Notes: generated from the letters alone by a model not told the origin. A stretch of 64,000 nucleotides of DNA from an uncultured Halocynthiibacter sp. (GCA_947503035.1 CANNCD010000001.1:372001-436000), one strand, 5' to 3'; positions 16,195 to 25,730 are shown, numbered from the stretch's first letter. A program made the numbers and translations.

Positions 16195-16557
16195 CTACGC
16201 GTTTGCTTCGCGGATTTTGTCGGCGGCGTCTTTGTCGAACGCGATGCCTTCTTTGGCGAACAGGGCGTCAAGCTCGCCGGACAAAACCATCTCGGTTACG
16301 ATGTCACAACCGCCAACGAATTCACCTTTGACGTAAAGCTGTGGGATGGTTGGCCAGTCAGAGAAATCTTTGATGCCTTGGCGGATGTTTTCATCGGCCA
16401 AAACGTTGATGTCTTGGTATTCCAAACCCATGAAATTGAACACGCCGGCCACACGTTGGGAGAACCCACATTGTGGCGCGTCTTTGGTGCCCTTCATGAA
16501 CAGAACCACGTCGGTTGCGGAAATGGTTTCTTGGATTTGTGCTGCTGTATCAGTCAT
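16195..16557 (-). CDS. grxD: Monothiol glutaredoxin (Grx4 type)
   Basis: It encodes a 120-residue CGFS glutaredoxin that carries [2Fe-2S] clusters with glutathione and works with BolA in iron-sulfur delivery and iron sensing. The active site reads KDAPQCGFSQRVAG, followed by DWPTIPQLYVKGEFVGGCDI with the cis-proline and glutathione-binding GG. The ATG at 16557 follows AAAGGAC. Its start overlaps the stop of a 49-codon gene (16550-16699), which in turn follows bolA, so the three form a tight operon. Confidence 0.95.
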   Translation of the reverse strand: MTDTAAQIQETISATDVVLFMKGTKDAPQCGFSQRVAGVFNFMGLEYQDINVLADENIRQGIKDFSDWPTIPQLYVKGEFVGGCDIVTEMVLSGELDALFAKEGIAFDKDAADKIREANA

Positions 16558-16699
16558 CGTCTGTGTCCTTTGGCTTTGGTTTGATGGGGAGATAGTTCGC
16601 CAGGTTCCACCAAACCAGAAATGCAATTATGGGAAGGATCGTCCATTTCCCAAAGATGTCGATCACCCATTGGAACGCGGTATGAACGACCTCGGGCAC
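16550..16699 (-). CDS. 49-residue membrane protein between bolA and grxD
   Basis: A GTG-started frame begins 2 bases after the bolA stop and ends with a TGA that overlaps the grxD start (ATGACTGA). It encodes an amphipathic start (PEVVHTAFQWVIDIFGKW), one hydrophobic span (TILPIIAFLVWWNLANYL) and a charged tail (PIKPKPKDTDDD). The translational coupling on both sides and the clean single-span pattern suggest a real gene. I know no function; an anchor or partner for the BolA-glutaredoxin pair is a guess. Confidence 0.6.
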   Translation of the reverse strand: MPEVVHTAFQWVIDIFGKWTILPIIAFLVWWNLANYLPIKPKPKDTDDD

Positions 16700-16701
16700 C
16701 G

Positions 16702-16944
16702 TTATTCAGGCGCCTTTGTTGTCAGGGCCAGCGCGTGAAGTGCGCCGTTTGATCCGGCAAGTTTCTCTTTGAGTGTGGCATTCACGGCGCGGTGTTGTTG
16801 CACGCGGTTCATACCGGCAAAGGATGCGTCGATCACCTCGGCGGCCCAGTGGTTTCCGTCGCCCGCAAGATCGGTGATGGTGATCTTGGCGTCTGGAAAA
16901 CCGGCGCGGATAAGGTCTTCGATTTCGTGCGCTTGCATGGCCAT
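16702..16944 (-). CDS. bolA: BolA family protein
   Basis: It encodes an 80-residue stand-alone BolA domain. The fold shows as a start helix EIEDLIRAGFPDAKITI, the glycine loop GDGNHWAAEVIDASFAGMN with the conserved His that joins a Grx-bound cluster, and VQQHRAVNATLKEKL. Proteins of this size pair with monothiol glutaredoxin, encoded two genes downstream. AAAGGA precedes the first of two ATG codons (16944 and 16938). Confidence 0.93.
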   Translation of the reverse strand: MAMQAHEIEDLIRAGFPDAKITITDLAGDGNHWAAEVIDASFAGMNRVQQHRAVNATLKEKLAGSNGALHALALTTKAPE

Positions 16945-17049
16945 GGGATAATCCTTTGAATGTCTTATCTATAATGTAGGGGCAGGGCGCGCCGCATACA
17001 AGATATCTCGCGCCGGAATTGGGCGGGGCCCCTCCGGCGCGATTTGATA

Positions 17050-19209
17050 TTAGGCAACAGCCGCCGCGAATGCGCCGCGGAATGTTGCGGCCAATTCGGC
17101 CAATGGTGCAGATGAGCCACCGAATTTCACAGCGTCACCGCCGAATTTACCAACGGTCTCAACGGCAACGCCTGCGGTGCCCGCGGCCACCATAAGGGCC
17201 TCGGCTTTGTCAAAGCTGGTTGCAATCAGGTAGCGCGCCTGATCTTCGCCGAACAATGTCGCCGTGTCGTCGGATGTGAGGGTCACACCAACATTTGCCG
17301 CTTCGGCCAATTCGAACGCAGCCAGCGCAAGACCACCATCCGCAAGGTCGGTACAAGCCCCGATCAATTCGCGGTTGGCGCGGATGAATTCACCGTTTGC
17401 CTTTTCAGCGGCCAGATCAACATGTGGCGCGTCGCCGTCTTCGCGGTTGAACACCTCGGCCAGAAGGGCGGATTGCCCAAGGTGACCGGTTGTTTCACCA
17501 ACCAAAAGCAACACGTGACCGTCACGGGCCTGACCGGTGATCGCGTCTTCGTCTGCGGCCACAAGGCCAACGGCGCCGATGGTTGGCGTTGGCAAAATGC
17601 CGGTGCCGTCGGTTTCGTTATAAAGAGACACGTTGCCGGAAACGATTGGCATATCAAGGAATTTCACCGCTTCGCCGATACCCTGAAGGGCGCCCACGAA
17701 TTGACCCATGATTTCGGGCTTTTCTGGGTTCCCAAAGTTCAGGTTGTCGGTTGTCGCCAAAGGAAGCGCGCCAACGGCCGTAAGGTTGCGGTATGCCTCG
17801 GCAACGGCCTGTTTGCCGCCTTCAACTGGGTTTGCTTTTACGTAGCGTGGTGTCACGTCGGATGTAAACGCAAGCTGTTTGTCGGTGCCGTGCACGCGGA
17901 TAAGGCCGGAGCCTTGACCCGGTGTGCGGCCTGTATCGGCCATCACCATGGTGTCGTATTGTTCGTAAACCCACTGTTTGCCCGCGTAGTTCGGAGAAGA
18001 AATCAGACCCTTTAGGCCGTCAATCGCGTCGATCTGTGGAACGTCGGCCAATTCTTCCGCCGCTGGTGTCGGAACCCAAGGACGATCATATTCAGGCGCG
18101 TTACCAGAAAGCGCCTTCAGCGGTAGATCCGCCTTAACAACGCCATCGTGTTCAATGATGAAACGGTCTTCGGCGATGGTTTCACCAACGATTGCGAAAT
18201 CAAGATCCCACTTGTCGAAGACGGCTTTGGCTTCTGCTTCTAGTTCTGGTTTCAGAACCATCAACATGCGTTCTTGGGATTCTGACAACATCATCTCGTA
18301 TGCGGTCATGTTGACTTCGCGCACGGGAACGTTGTTGAGGTTCAGTTTGACGCCAAGGTTACCCTTGTCGCCCATCTCAACCGCAGAACAGGTCAGGCCA
18401 GCGGCGCCCATGTCTTGGATCGAAATAACAGCGCCGGTCGCCATCAATTCTAGGGTCGCTTCCATCAGGCGTTTCTCGGTGAACGGGTCACCCACCTGAA
18501 CCGTAGGACGTTTCTCTTCGATTGTGTCGTCGAATTCCGCGGATGCCATGGTCGCACCACCAACACCGTCACGGCCGGTTTTCGCACCGAGATACACAAC
18601 AGGCATCCCAACACCCGACGCCGCAGAATAGAAAATTTTGTCCGTATCGGCCAAGCCAGCCGCGAATGCGTTCACAAGACAATTGCCGTTATAGGCAGGG
18701 TGGAAGCGAACCTCGCCCCCAACAGTCGGAACACCGAAACAGTTGCCATAGCCGCCAACGCCCTCAACCACACCATTCACAAGCTGTGTGGTTTTGTGGT
18801 GATCAGGTTCGCCGAAGGAAAGAGAGTTCATCGCCGCAATCGGACGCGCACCCATGGTGAACACGTCGCGCAAGATACCGCCAACACCGGTCGCCGCACC
18901 TTGGTAAGGTTCGATATAGGACGGGTGGTTGTGGCTTTCCATTTTAAAGACAACACACTGGCCGTCGCCGATATCGACGATACCCGCGTTTTCACCTGGG
19001 CCACAAATCACCTGTGGGCCTTCGGTTGGCAGACCGCGAAGGTGTTTCTTGGAGGATTTATAAGAACAGTGCTCGTTCCACATCGCGCTGAAAATACCCA
19101 GCTCGGTATAGGTTGGCTCGCGGCCAATGATGTCGAGCAGAAGTTTGTATTCGCTGTCGCTGATGCCGTGGCTGGCAATTAGGTCATCGGTGATCATTGG
19201 CTCTGACAT
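17050..19209 (-). CDS. purL: Phosphoribosylformylglycinamidine synthase subunit PurL (small type)
   Basis: It encodes 719 residues, the ATP-dependent subunit of the PurL-PurQ-PurS enzyme that makes FGAM in purine synthesis. Motifs typical of PurL are present: [16 protein letters not shown] near residue 50, [20 protein letters not shown] with [18 protein letters not shown], and [13 protein letters not shown]. The length fits the small form that needs separate PurQ and PurS, which are not in the window. The start at 19209 follows AAGGGG. The gene stands alone here. Confidence 0.97.
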   Translation of the reverse strand: MSEPMITDDLIASHGISDSEYKLLLDIIGREPTYTELGIFSAMWNEHCSYKSSKKHLRGLPTEGPQVICGPGENAGIVDIGDGQCVVFKMESHNHPSYIEPYQGAATGVGGILRDVFTMGARPIAAMNSLSFGEPDHHKTTQLVNGVVEGVGGYGNCFGVPTVGGEVRFHPAYNGNCLVNAFAAGLADTDKIFYSAASGVGMPVVYLGAKTGRDGVGGATMASAEFDDTIEEKRPTVQVGDPFTEKRLMEATLELMATGAVISIQDMGAAGLTCSAVEMGDKGNLGVKLNLNNVPVREVNMTAYEMMLSESQERMLMVLKPELEAEAKAVFDKWDLDFAIVGETIAEDRFIIEHDGVVKADLPLKALSGNAPEYDRPWVPTPAAEELADVPQIDAIDGLKGLISSPNYAGKQWVYEQYDTMVMADTGRTPGQGSGLIRVHGTDKQLAFTSDVTPRYVKANPVEGGKQAVAEAYRNLTAVGALPLATTDNLNFGNPEKPEIMGQFVGALQGIGEAVKFLDMPIVSGNVSLYNETDGTGILPTPTIGAVGLVAADEDAITGQARDGHVLLLVGETTGHLGQSALLAEVFNREDGDAPHVDLAAEKANGEFIRANRELIGACTDLADGGLALAAFELAEAANVGVTLTSDDTATLFGEDQARYLIATSFDKAEALMVAAGTAGVAVETVGKFGGDAVKFGGSSAPLAELAATFRGAFAAAVA

Positions 19210-19396
19210 GTGCGTCCCCTTGATAAAGTTGCGCATTCCATAAGCAAATATGGCCCCAAGGGGAAGAGGGCGCGGCGGATTCTGGCACTGGATTCAGAAA
19301 AAAACCAAAAAAGGCACAAATTTTTTCGCGACCCTGTCGATTTCGATGATCCCCGTTCGTCTTTAGGGCATCACAACAGATCAAAAGGATCACCTG

Positions 19397-19780
19397 ATGC
19401 TGGACATTACACCTTTATATGCGGCGCTTTTGGCGCTTGTCTTTTTGCCCCTCTTTATCATGGTCGCACAGGAACGCGCGAAGCAGAACCGATCAATTGG
19501 TTATGACATGGGCTCGACCCTGCATCTGCGGGTGCGCCGCCATGGGAATTTCGTGGAATGGATCCCGTTTGTTCTGATCCTGATGGCCTGCGCCGAGATC
19601 CGCGGATTGTCCGATATGTGGCTGCACATCGGCGGTGTTCTGACGGTGCTGGGGCGGTTGATCCATCCCGTGGGCCTTAAAACGATGAACGCGTGGCATC
19701 CGCTTCGGATGGTTGGGAACACGGGGGCGATGGCTCCGATGATCCTTTACATCATCACTATTCTTTACAGCTATCTCTGA
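19397..19780 (+). CDS. MAPEG family membrane protein
   Basis: It encodes 127 residues with four hydrophobic spans: DITPLYAALLALVFLPLFIM, NFVEWIPFVLILMACAE, a third around MWLHIGGVLTVLGRL, and MAPMILYIITILYSYL. The polar segment HLRVRRHGNFVEWIP and NAWHPLRMVGNTG match MAPEG-type glutathione/eicosanoid enzymes, and the bacterial members of unknown substrate have this size. AAAGGA precedes the ATG. It is followed on the same strand by the DGPF/sigma pair but with its own gap. Confidence 0.85.
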   Translation: MLDITPLYAALLALVFLPLFIMVAQERAKQNRSIGYDMGSTLHLRVRRHGNFVEWIPFVLILMACAEIRGLSDMWLHIGGVLTVLGRLIHPVGLKTMNAWHPLRMVGNTGAMAPMILYIITILYSYL

Positions 19781-19830
19781 TAGACTGTTTTCAACGGCAC
19801 GCAGTTGCCATTTCAACAAGGAGAAAAACC

Positions 19831-20181
19831 ATGAAATATCTTGCACTTATCTATGCTGCCCCTGGCGAAGGTCCCGATTTCGGTGACGACGACTTTGGCC
19901 CCTATATGGCCGGTTACGAAAAGGCGACGCAGACCTATAAGGACGACGGCGTGTTCCTCGGCGGCGAGGCGTTGCAGCCGGTTGAAACCGCCACATCTGT
20001 GCGGATTCGTAATGGCGAAACCACCCTGACGGACGGCCCATTCGCCGAAACCAAGGAACAGCTGGGCGGGTTTTACCTGTTTGATTGTGACAACTTGGAT
20101 GATGCGATCAAATACGCCAAAATGATCCCATCGGCGGAGCACGGCACCGTCGAAGTGCGCCCCATTATGGAATTTGATTGA
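19831..20181 (+). CDS. YCII/DGPF-domain protein
   Basis: It encodes 116 residues. The name-giving motif appears as LTDGPFAETKEQLGGFYLFD, after a typical start MKYLALIYAAPGEGP. Such proteins are found beside ECF42-type sigma factors and may sense or transmit the unknown signal for them. AAGGAG lies just before the ATG at 19831. The stop overlaps the sigma-factor start by 4 bases, so the pair is one operon. Confidence 0.9.
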   Translation: MKYLALIYAAPGEGPDFGDDDFGPYMAGYEKATQTYKDDGVFLGGEALQPVETATSVRIRNGETTLTDGPFAETKEQLGGFYLFDCDNLDDAIKYAKMIPSAEHGTVEVRPIMEFD

Positions 20182-21419
20182 TGACTTCCGCCCCCGAAGA
20201 AGTTCACCGCGCATTGGATCATGCGCTTCGGGCGGATCGGGGGCGTTTGATTGCGGCGTTGTCTTCGGCCATTGGTAATTTTGCCTTGGCCGAGGATTGC
20301 CTACAGGGGGCGATTGAGACGGCCCTTGCGACATGGGGCAAAACGGGTGTGCCCCGTTCCCCCAATGGTTGGCTGTTACAGGTTGCGCGACGGCGCGCCA
20401 TTGATGATGCGCGCCGCGGCACACGGTTTAATGAACGACGCGCCGAGATCACCATGGTCCTTGGTGACACGGATATCCCCCCCGAGGAAAGATTGACCCA
20501 AATTCCCGATGAACGGCTGCGGCTGATGTTTACCTGTTGTCACCCCGCGCTGGACGGCGATGCGCAGGTGGCCCTGACCCTGCGGGCGATTGGGGGCCTT
20601 ACCACGGCCGAGGTGGCGCGCGCGTTTTTGGTACCAACGGCGACGATGGCCGCGCGGATCACCCGCGCCAAGGCCAAGATCGTCGGCGCGAACATCCCTT
20701 TTGCGGCGGCGGATATCTCGGACCGTGACGCGCGTCTGGCGGCGGTTCTGCGGGTGATTTACCTTATCTATAACGAAGGCTATGCGACCGGTTCCGGCGC
20801 GCAACAGCTTCGGCTTGATCTCTGCCAAGAGGCGTTGTTTTTGGCGCGTCTGGTTGTGCAATTGGCCCCAGATGCAAGCGAGCCTTGCGGGCTATTGGCG
20901 TTGATCCTGTTTTCCCACGCGCGCCGCGACGCGCGACACGGGGATTTCGTGGCGCTATCGGATCAGGATCGCGGGTTGTGGGATGACGCCATGATCGCCG
21001 AGGCAGATCAGATATTGCAAGCGGCGTTGCGGCGCGGGCAGGCGGGGCCCTACCAAATTCAGGCCGCCATTCACGGATTGCACGCGCAATCGACGGGGGC
21101 GGATGACACCGACTGGCCCCAGATCGCGGGGCTCTATGCGGTACTGTATCGGATGACGCCGACGGATGTCGTTGCGCTTAATCTCGCCGTTGCGCAGAGC
21201 TATGGGTTTTGCCTGACGGCGGGGCGTACGGCGGTTCTGGCGCTTGGGGATCGCATGGGCGGCTATCAACCCTATTACGCCGCCCTTGCCGATATTGAGG
21301 CCCGCTTGGGGCATGTGGACGCCGCCGTCGCCGCCTATCAGCGGGCGATTGACCTTAGCGGCGTGGATGGCGAAAAACGCTTCCTACGGCATCGGATGCA
21401 GACGTTGATCGGAAGTTAG
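20178..21419 (+). CDS. ECF42-type RNA polymerase sigma factor with TPR-like C-terminal domain
   Basis: It encodes 413 residues. The first part (about 1-180) has sigma regions 2 and 4: AEDCLQGAIETALATWGKTG with SPNGWLLQVARRRAIDDARR, and TLRAIGGLTTAEVARAFLVP with ATMAARITRAKAKI as the -35 reader. The C-terminal half is helical, with NEGYATGSGAQQLRLDLCQE and repeated Ala-rich helices ending in VDAAVAAYQRAIDLSG, as in ECF42 sigma factors that use a TPR-like domain instead of an anti-sigma protein. The overlap with the DGPF gene fits this group's usual context. Confidence 0.9.
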   Translation: MMTSAPEEVHRALDHALRADRGRLIAALSSAIGNFALAEDCLQGAIETALATWGKTGVPRSPNGWLLQVARRRAIDDARRGTRFNERRAEITMVLGDTDIPPEERLTQIPDERLRLMFTCCHPALDGDAQVALTLRAIGGLTTAEVARAFLVPTATMAARITRAKAKIVGANIPFAAADISDRDARLAAVLRVIYLIYNEGYATGSGAQQLRLDLCQEALFLARLVVQLAPDASEPCGLLALILFSHARRDARHGDFVALSDQDRGLWDDAMIAEADQILQAALRRGQAGPYQIQAAIHGLHAQSTGADDTDWPQIAGLYAVLYRMTPTDVVALNLAVAQSYGFCLTAGRTAVLALGDRMGGYQPYYAALADIEARLGHVDAAVAAYQRAIDLSGVDGEKRFLRHRMQTLIGS

Positions 21420-21458
21420 GCGAGGGCTGTGCATTTTCTAGGCAAATAGCAAAATGCC

Positions 21459-21532
21459 AAAAAAAAAGGCCGAGACAAGCTCGGCCAAAGTCCAACAGGG
21501 AGGTAAAAGAAGGAAAAATGTCTTCCGCCTTT
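21459..21532 (-). ncRNA. Small RNA candidate 1 (C/U-rich, intrinsic terminator)
   Basis: The minus strand shows a promoter-like TTGATT (21567-21562), 17 bases, TAAATG (21544-21539), then about 74 bases ending in a 7-bp GGCCGAG/CTCGGCC hairpin and nine T residues. Just before the hairpin is TTACCTCCCTGTTGGACT, containing an anti-Shine-Dalgarno-like CCUCCC. The same segment, with one change, sits in the same place in a second candidate at 56892-56963. No coding frame is evident. The start is estimated from the promoter; the 3' end is firm. Confidence 0.6.
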
Positions 21533-21664
21533 GATTTTCATTTAGGGTTGGACTCGTCTTCAATCAAGGAAAAATTAACAATATTCGTGCATACCCGTTA
21601 TGCGATGAGTGCATACCGTGGCGTAATCCTTGATTGTATTGATTAATTTCTAGGCTGTTTATGT

Positions 21665-22561
21665 TTAGGTCTCAGGGTGCTTTTTGCGACTTTTGTTGAT
21701 TTCGTCGATGACAAAGTCGCGAAATGCCTGAACCCGTTTCGAGTGACGAAGCTCTTCTGGGTAGGCGAGATACAATGGAACCTCGGTCGATTGTTGGTCG
21801 GGCATGATGCGCACCAGCTTGGGATCGTCCGCCGCCACATAATGTGGAAGCACCCCAATCCCAAGATTATTGTCGACGCCCTGCAGCACCCCAAAGTAGT
21901 TGTTCACGGTCAGCACATTGCCCATTTGATAGGTCATGATTTCGTTGACCAAGGACAGGTTGGCGGCAACCTGTGTCCCGGTGCGATCCTGATAGATCAC
22001 ACGGTGGTTTTTCAGCTCGGAAAACGACTTGGGCTCGCCGTGTTTGTCCAGATATTCACGCGTCGCATACAGGCGCATATGCACCGTCATCAAACGTTTG
22101 CGAATAAGGTCCGCTTGGCTTGGTTCTTTCATACGCAGGGCGACGTCGGCCTCGCGCATCGGAAGATCAAGAACCCGTTCCTCGAGCATAAGATCGATCT
22201 GAAGTTCGGGATGTTTGTCATAAAGATTGGCCAAACGCGGCGCGAGCCAAAGAGAGCCAAACCCCGTCGTGGTGGTCACACGCAATTTGCCGAACACTTC
22301 TTCTTCGCTGTCCCGAATGCGCGCCGAGGCGGTTTCAAGGCGCGCGCTCATGGCCTTGGTCGCGTCAAACAACAATTCACCCTGTTCCGTCAGGATCAAT
22401 CCACGGGCGTGGCGGTGAAAGAGGGTGGTGTTCAAACCCTCTTCTAATGCGCGAATTTGACGAGACACGGCCGATTGCGACAGATGAAGCGTATCCCCCG
22501 CGTGGGTCAGGCTTCCGGCGTCGGCAACCGCATGAAAAATGCGTAGTTTGTCCCAGTCCAT
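21665..22561 (-). CDS. LysR-type transcriptional regulator
   Basis: It encodes a 298-residue LysR-family protein. The helix-turn-helix is clear in KLRIFHAVADAGSLTHAGDT and LHLSQSAVSRQIRALEEGLN, followed by a substrate-binding domain from about residue 90 (GKLRVTTTTGFGSLWLAPRL). The C-terminus ends in a basic tail (INKSRKKHPET). It is transcribed away from the acyltransferase gene at 22801 with about 240 bases between, so it may regulate that operon. The target is unknown. Confidence 0.92.
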   Translation of the reverse strand: MDWDKLRIFHAVADAGSLTHAGDTLHLSQSAVSRQIRALEEGLNTTLFHRHARGLILTEQGELLFDATKAMSARLETASARIRDSEEEVFGKLRVTTTTGFGSLWLAPRLANLYDKHPELQIDLMLEERVLDLPMREADVALRMKEPSQADLIRKRLMTVHMRLYATREYLDKHGEPKSFSELKNHRVIYQDRTGTQVAANLSLVNEIMTYQMGNVLTVNNYFGVLQGVDNNLGIGVLPHYVAADDPKLVRIMPDQQSTEVPLYLAYPEELRHSKRVQAFRDFVIDEINKSRKKHPET

Positions 22562-22800
22562 AGGTTCGGATCTCGTCTTGTTTTTGTTTGCGCGTTCTTT
22601 ATGTCCAATAGCTTAGCACGGAAAGAGCCCATTGTCATATTTGGTCTAATACTATGAATAATGTGTAGATTTCCGCCCACGGGCGCGTTGGATCTCGAAA
22701 ATCTGTGTAAAAATTGATCATTCATCAATGCTTTGGCGCGAAAACTAGTAGCGAGCCCGCACAAAAAGCATATATCACGTCTATTAAGACGGAGAATAAA

Positions 22801-23709
22801 ATGAAACATCAACGCCAAGTCACGCGTGAAATTAGTTATGCGCCTTCGGTTCAAAATAAGGCTGGCCGTGCCTTGGTGCGCGTGTTGGAAAACAGCACGG
22901 GACGATTGAAGCTTATTAAGCGGGCCCATGGCTATGAAAATGACGTGTCCGCGGGCGAAGATTTCTGGTCCGTGATGGTGGATCGCTACGGGCTTGATCT
23001 GCGGCTTGTGGACGGGGCGTTGGACGCGATTCCAAAGACGGGGCCGTTGATTTTGGTGTCGAACCATCCGTTTGGGATTTTGGATGGGTTGATGATGGGG
23101 CATATCCTTCAACAATCCCGTGGTGATTTCCGGATTTTGGCCAATTCCGTGTTTACGAAATCCGAGGACCTGAACCGGATCATCCTGCCGATTAGTTTTG
23201 ATGAAACCAAAGAGGCGGTGCGCATGAACCTTCAGACGCGCGCCACCGCGTTGGATTATCTGGCCCAAGGCGGCGCGATGGGCGTTTTCCCTGGCGGTAC
23301 CGTGTCCACATCTGCGACCCATTTCAGCAAACCGATGGACCCCGCATGGCGCAGCTTTACCGCCAAGATGATCGCGAAATCCGGCGCGACTGTGGTGCCG
23401 ATCTATTTCCACGGCACCAATTCCCGCCTGTTCCAAATCGCAAGCCACCTGCACACGACATTGCGGCTTGGCCTGTTGATCCGCGAATTCCGCGCCAAGA
23501 TCGACGCCCCCGTCGATGTGAGTATCGGTTCGCCGATTTCGCCCGAACGATTGGCGGAATTTGGCGGCGCATCCAAGGATTTGATGGATTTTCTTCGAAA
23601 AGAGACGTATATGCTCTCGCCTTTGTCGAATAATTCGTGTGAATATGGCTATGAATTCGAAGAAAAGCACCGTCGGCCTGAGCAGGGCCAGAAGCGGTCG
23701 AAAGGATAA
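22801..23709 (+). CDS. Lysophospholipid acyltransferase family protein
   Basis: It encodes 302 residues with a PlsC-type acyltransferase domain: the HX4D motif is in LVSNHPFGILDGLMMG, and a second motif is GAMGVFPGGTVSTSATHFS with a later VVPIYFHGTNSR. Such enzymes add acyl chains to lysolipids or to ornithine-lipid precursors; I cannot choose. The basic, low-hydrophobicity N-terminus has no clear membrane span. The ATG at 22801 has GGAG upstream. murI begins 3 bases after its stop, so the two are co-transcribed. Confidence 0.85.
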   Translation: MKHQRQVTREISYAPSVQNKAGRALVRVLENSTGRLKLIKRAHGYENDVSAGEDFWSVMVDRYGLDLRLVDGALDAIPKTGPLILVSNHPFGILDGLMMGHILQQSRGDFRILANSVFTKSEDLNRIILPISFDETKEAVRMNLQTRATALDYLAQGGAMGVFPGGTVSTSATHFSKPMDPAWRSFTAKMIAKSGATVVPIYFHGTNSRLFQIASHLHTTLRLGLLIREFRAKIDAPVDVSIGSPISPERLAEFGGASKDLMDFLRKETYMLSPLSNNSCEYGYEFEEKHRRPEQGQKRSKG

Positions 23710-23712
23710 AAC

Positions 23713-24525
23713 ATGGCAGTTGGTGTCTTTGACAGCGGTTTGGGCGGCCTGACGGTATTTGATGCGGTCACCAAACGTCTTCCTGATGTGGATTTTGTTT
23801 ATTACGGCGACAACTCGCGCGCGCCCTATGGGGTGCGGGACGCGGATGACGTCTATGAATTGACCAAGATGGGCGTTGAACGTCTGTGGGACGCGGGCTG
23901 TGATCTGGTGATCTTGGCGTGCAACACCGCATCGGCGGCGGCGCTTCGAAGGATGCAGGACGGCTGGATCCCCGCCGACAAACGCGTTTTGGGGGTGTTC
24001 GTCCCTTTGATCGAATCCCTGACGGAACGGGAATGGGGTGACAATTCCCCACCGCGCGAAGTGTCGGTGAAAAACGTGGCTCTTTTCGCGACCCCCGCGA
24101 CGGTCTCAAGCCGCGCGTTCCAACGTGAACTGGCATTCCGTGCCATCGGTGTTGATGTCGAGGCGCAACCCTGTGGCGGTTTGGTTGACGCAATTGAGGA
24201 CGGTGATGAAATCCTTGCCGAAGCACTGGTGCGCAGCCACGTTGACGCGTTGAAACGTCGGATGCCCCATCCCGAGGCGGCGATTTTGGGCTGTACCCAT
24301 TATCCGTTGATGCAGGACACATTTCAGGCCGCGTTGGGCGAGGGCGTAAAGGTGTATTCTCAGGCGAACCTCGTGGCCGAGAGCCTTGCGGATTATCTGG
24401 AACGGCGTCCGAATTTGGTCGGGCCGGGCAAAACGACCCAGTATCTGACCACCGGAGATCCAAGTCACGTGTCTGACCGCGCCACACAATTCCTGCGTCG
24501 AAAGATCACATTCGAGGCGGCATAG
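23713..24525 (+). CDS. murI: Glutamate racemase
   Basis: It encodes 270 residues, making D-glutamate for peptidoglycan. Both catalytic cysteines are visible: [17 protein letters not shown] and [16 protein letters not shown]. The start [14 protein letters not shown] and [13 protein letters not shown] are family hallmarks. It follows the acyltransferase gene by 3 bases, and ccmE begins about 70 bases later on the same strand. Confidence 0.96.
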   Translation: MAVGVFDSGLGGLTVFDAVTKRLPDVDFVYYGDNSRAPYGVRDADDVYELTKMGVERLWDAGCDLVILACNTASAAALRRMQDGWIPADKRVLGVFVPLIESLTEREWGDNSPPREVSVKNVALFATPATVSSRAFQRELAFRAIGVDVEAQPCGGLVDAIEDGDEILAEALVRSHVDALKRRMPHPEAAILGCTHYPLMQDTFQAALGEGVKVYSQANLVAESLADYLERRPNLVGPGKTTQYLTTGDPSHVSDRATQFLRRKITFEAA

Positions 24526-24597
24526 CTTGTCGTTTGGCGCAGTTTTGCGTAAGTGGGGCATGGCCCGCGCGGCCAACCGTTTACAGATGGGTGCCCT

Positions 24598-25041
24598 ATG
24601 CATGGTCTAAAGAAAAAACGCCGTATTCAAATCGTCGCCATTGCCTTTGTGGCCTTGGCGGGGGCCACGGCGTTGATTGGATATGGGCTTCGGGATGGGA
24701 TCAATTTCTTTCGCTCTCCCAGCGAAGTGATCGCGTCCCCGCCACCCCCAAGCGAGGTGTTTCGCATCGGTGGATTGGTCGAGGCCGGCACATTGGTGCG
24801 CGGCCAAGGCGAGGTGATTTCCTTTTCTGTGACCGATGGTGGTGCGTCCGTGCCTGTGACCTATACCGGAGTGTTGCCTGATCTTTTCGCCGAAAACCAA
24901 GGCATGGTTGGGACGGGTAAATACATCAATAACGTATTTCAAGTCTCTGAAATCCTTGCGAAACATGACGAATCCTACATGCCAAAAGAGGTGATCGACG
25001 CCCTCAAGGAACAAGGCGTTTATCAGGAAACGACCGAGTAG
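24598..25041 (+). CDS. ccmE: Cytochrome c maturation protein CcmE (heme chaperone)
   Basis: It encodes 147 residues: a membrane-anchored periplasmic heme carrier that passes heme to CcmF/CcmH. The N-terminal basic stretch KKKRRIQIV and membrane span (AIAFVALAGATALIGYGL) are followed by the OB-fold (FRIGGLVEAGTLVRGQGE). The heme-binding histidine is in EILAKHDESYMPKEV. The start at 24598 keeps the usual short cytoplasmic head. ccmF and ccmH lie downstream, but two phage-type lysis genes come between. Confidence 0.94.
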   Translation: MHGLKKKRRIQIVAIAFVALAGATALIGYGLRDGINFFRSPSEVIASPPPPSEVFRIGGLVEAGTLVRGQGEVISFSVTDGGASVPVTYTGVLPDLFAENQGMVGTGKYINNVFQVSEILAKHDESYMPKEVIDALKEQGVYQETTE

Positions 25042-25118
25042 CGTACGCAGCCCAAGCCGCGAATTAACGTTCGAAGCCCACTCTGACATCCAAAGTGATT
25101 TTTGGTTTGGAGTGTGAC

Positions 25119-25730
25119 ATGCAATCAGTTCAGCAAATTGCCGATGACATCGTGGCCCGCGAGGGTGGCTTTGTGAATGACCCTGATGATCCCGGTGGGG
25201 CGACCAATTTTGGGGTGACGATTGGCACGTTGCGCTCGCTTGAATTTGACGTGGATCGTGACGGGGATGTGGACATCGATGACGTGATTGGTCTTTCCAA
25301 AGACGACGCGCGCCGGATTTTCGTGCGCCACTATTTCGAACGCCCCAGCATCGATCTTCTGCCCGAACCGCTTCAGGCGAGCGTGTTTGACATGTATGTG
25401 AACGCCGGCGCGAATGCGGTGAAAATCCTGCAAAAATTGCTGCGTGATATGGGGCATCAGGTCGATGTGGACGGGGTGATTGGCCCGCAAACGGCGGCCT
25501 CCGCCGAGGCGGCCTTTGCCGCGGCACCGCACCATTTGGTTGATGCCTATGGGATTGCGCGGCGCAACTATTATTACCGTTTGGCCGATGGGCGCGCCGC
25601 GTCGCGCAAATACGCCAGACGAAACGATGGCGGCAAGGGAGGCTGGATCCTGCGGGCCGAGGAATTCATTTCCCCGCGATACCGTTTGACCGACCGTGAA
25701 CATCAGGCGCGGGTGTCGCAATGGGGTTGA
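25119..25730 (+). CDS. GH108-type endolysin (gene-transfer-agent-like lysis protein)
   Basis: It encodes 203 residues. The glycoside hydrolase 108 head is clear: IVAREGGFVNDPDDPGGATN followed by FGVTIGTL, with the catalytic Glu in EGGF. An EF-hand-like insert DVDRDGDVDIDD follows. The second half, DVDGVIGPQTAASAEAAFAA, is the peptidoglycan-binding-like part common in these lysozymes. No signal peptide is visible, as expected for a holin-dependent endolysin. The next gene, a holin, overlaps by 10 bases. In Rhodobacteraceae such a pair lyses GTA-producing cells; that role is inferred. Confidence 0.88.
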   Translation: MQSVQQIADDIVAREGGFVNDPDDPGGATNFGVTIGTLRSLEFDVDRDGDVDIDDVIGLSKDDARRIFVRHYFERPSIDLLPEPLQASVFDMYVNAGANAVKILQKLLRDMGHQVDVDGVIGPQTAASAEAAFAAAPHHLVDAYGIARRNYYYRLADGRAASRKYARRNDGGKGGWILRAEEFISPRYRLTDREHQARVSQWG

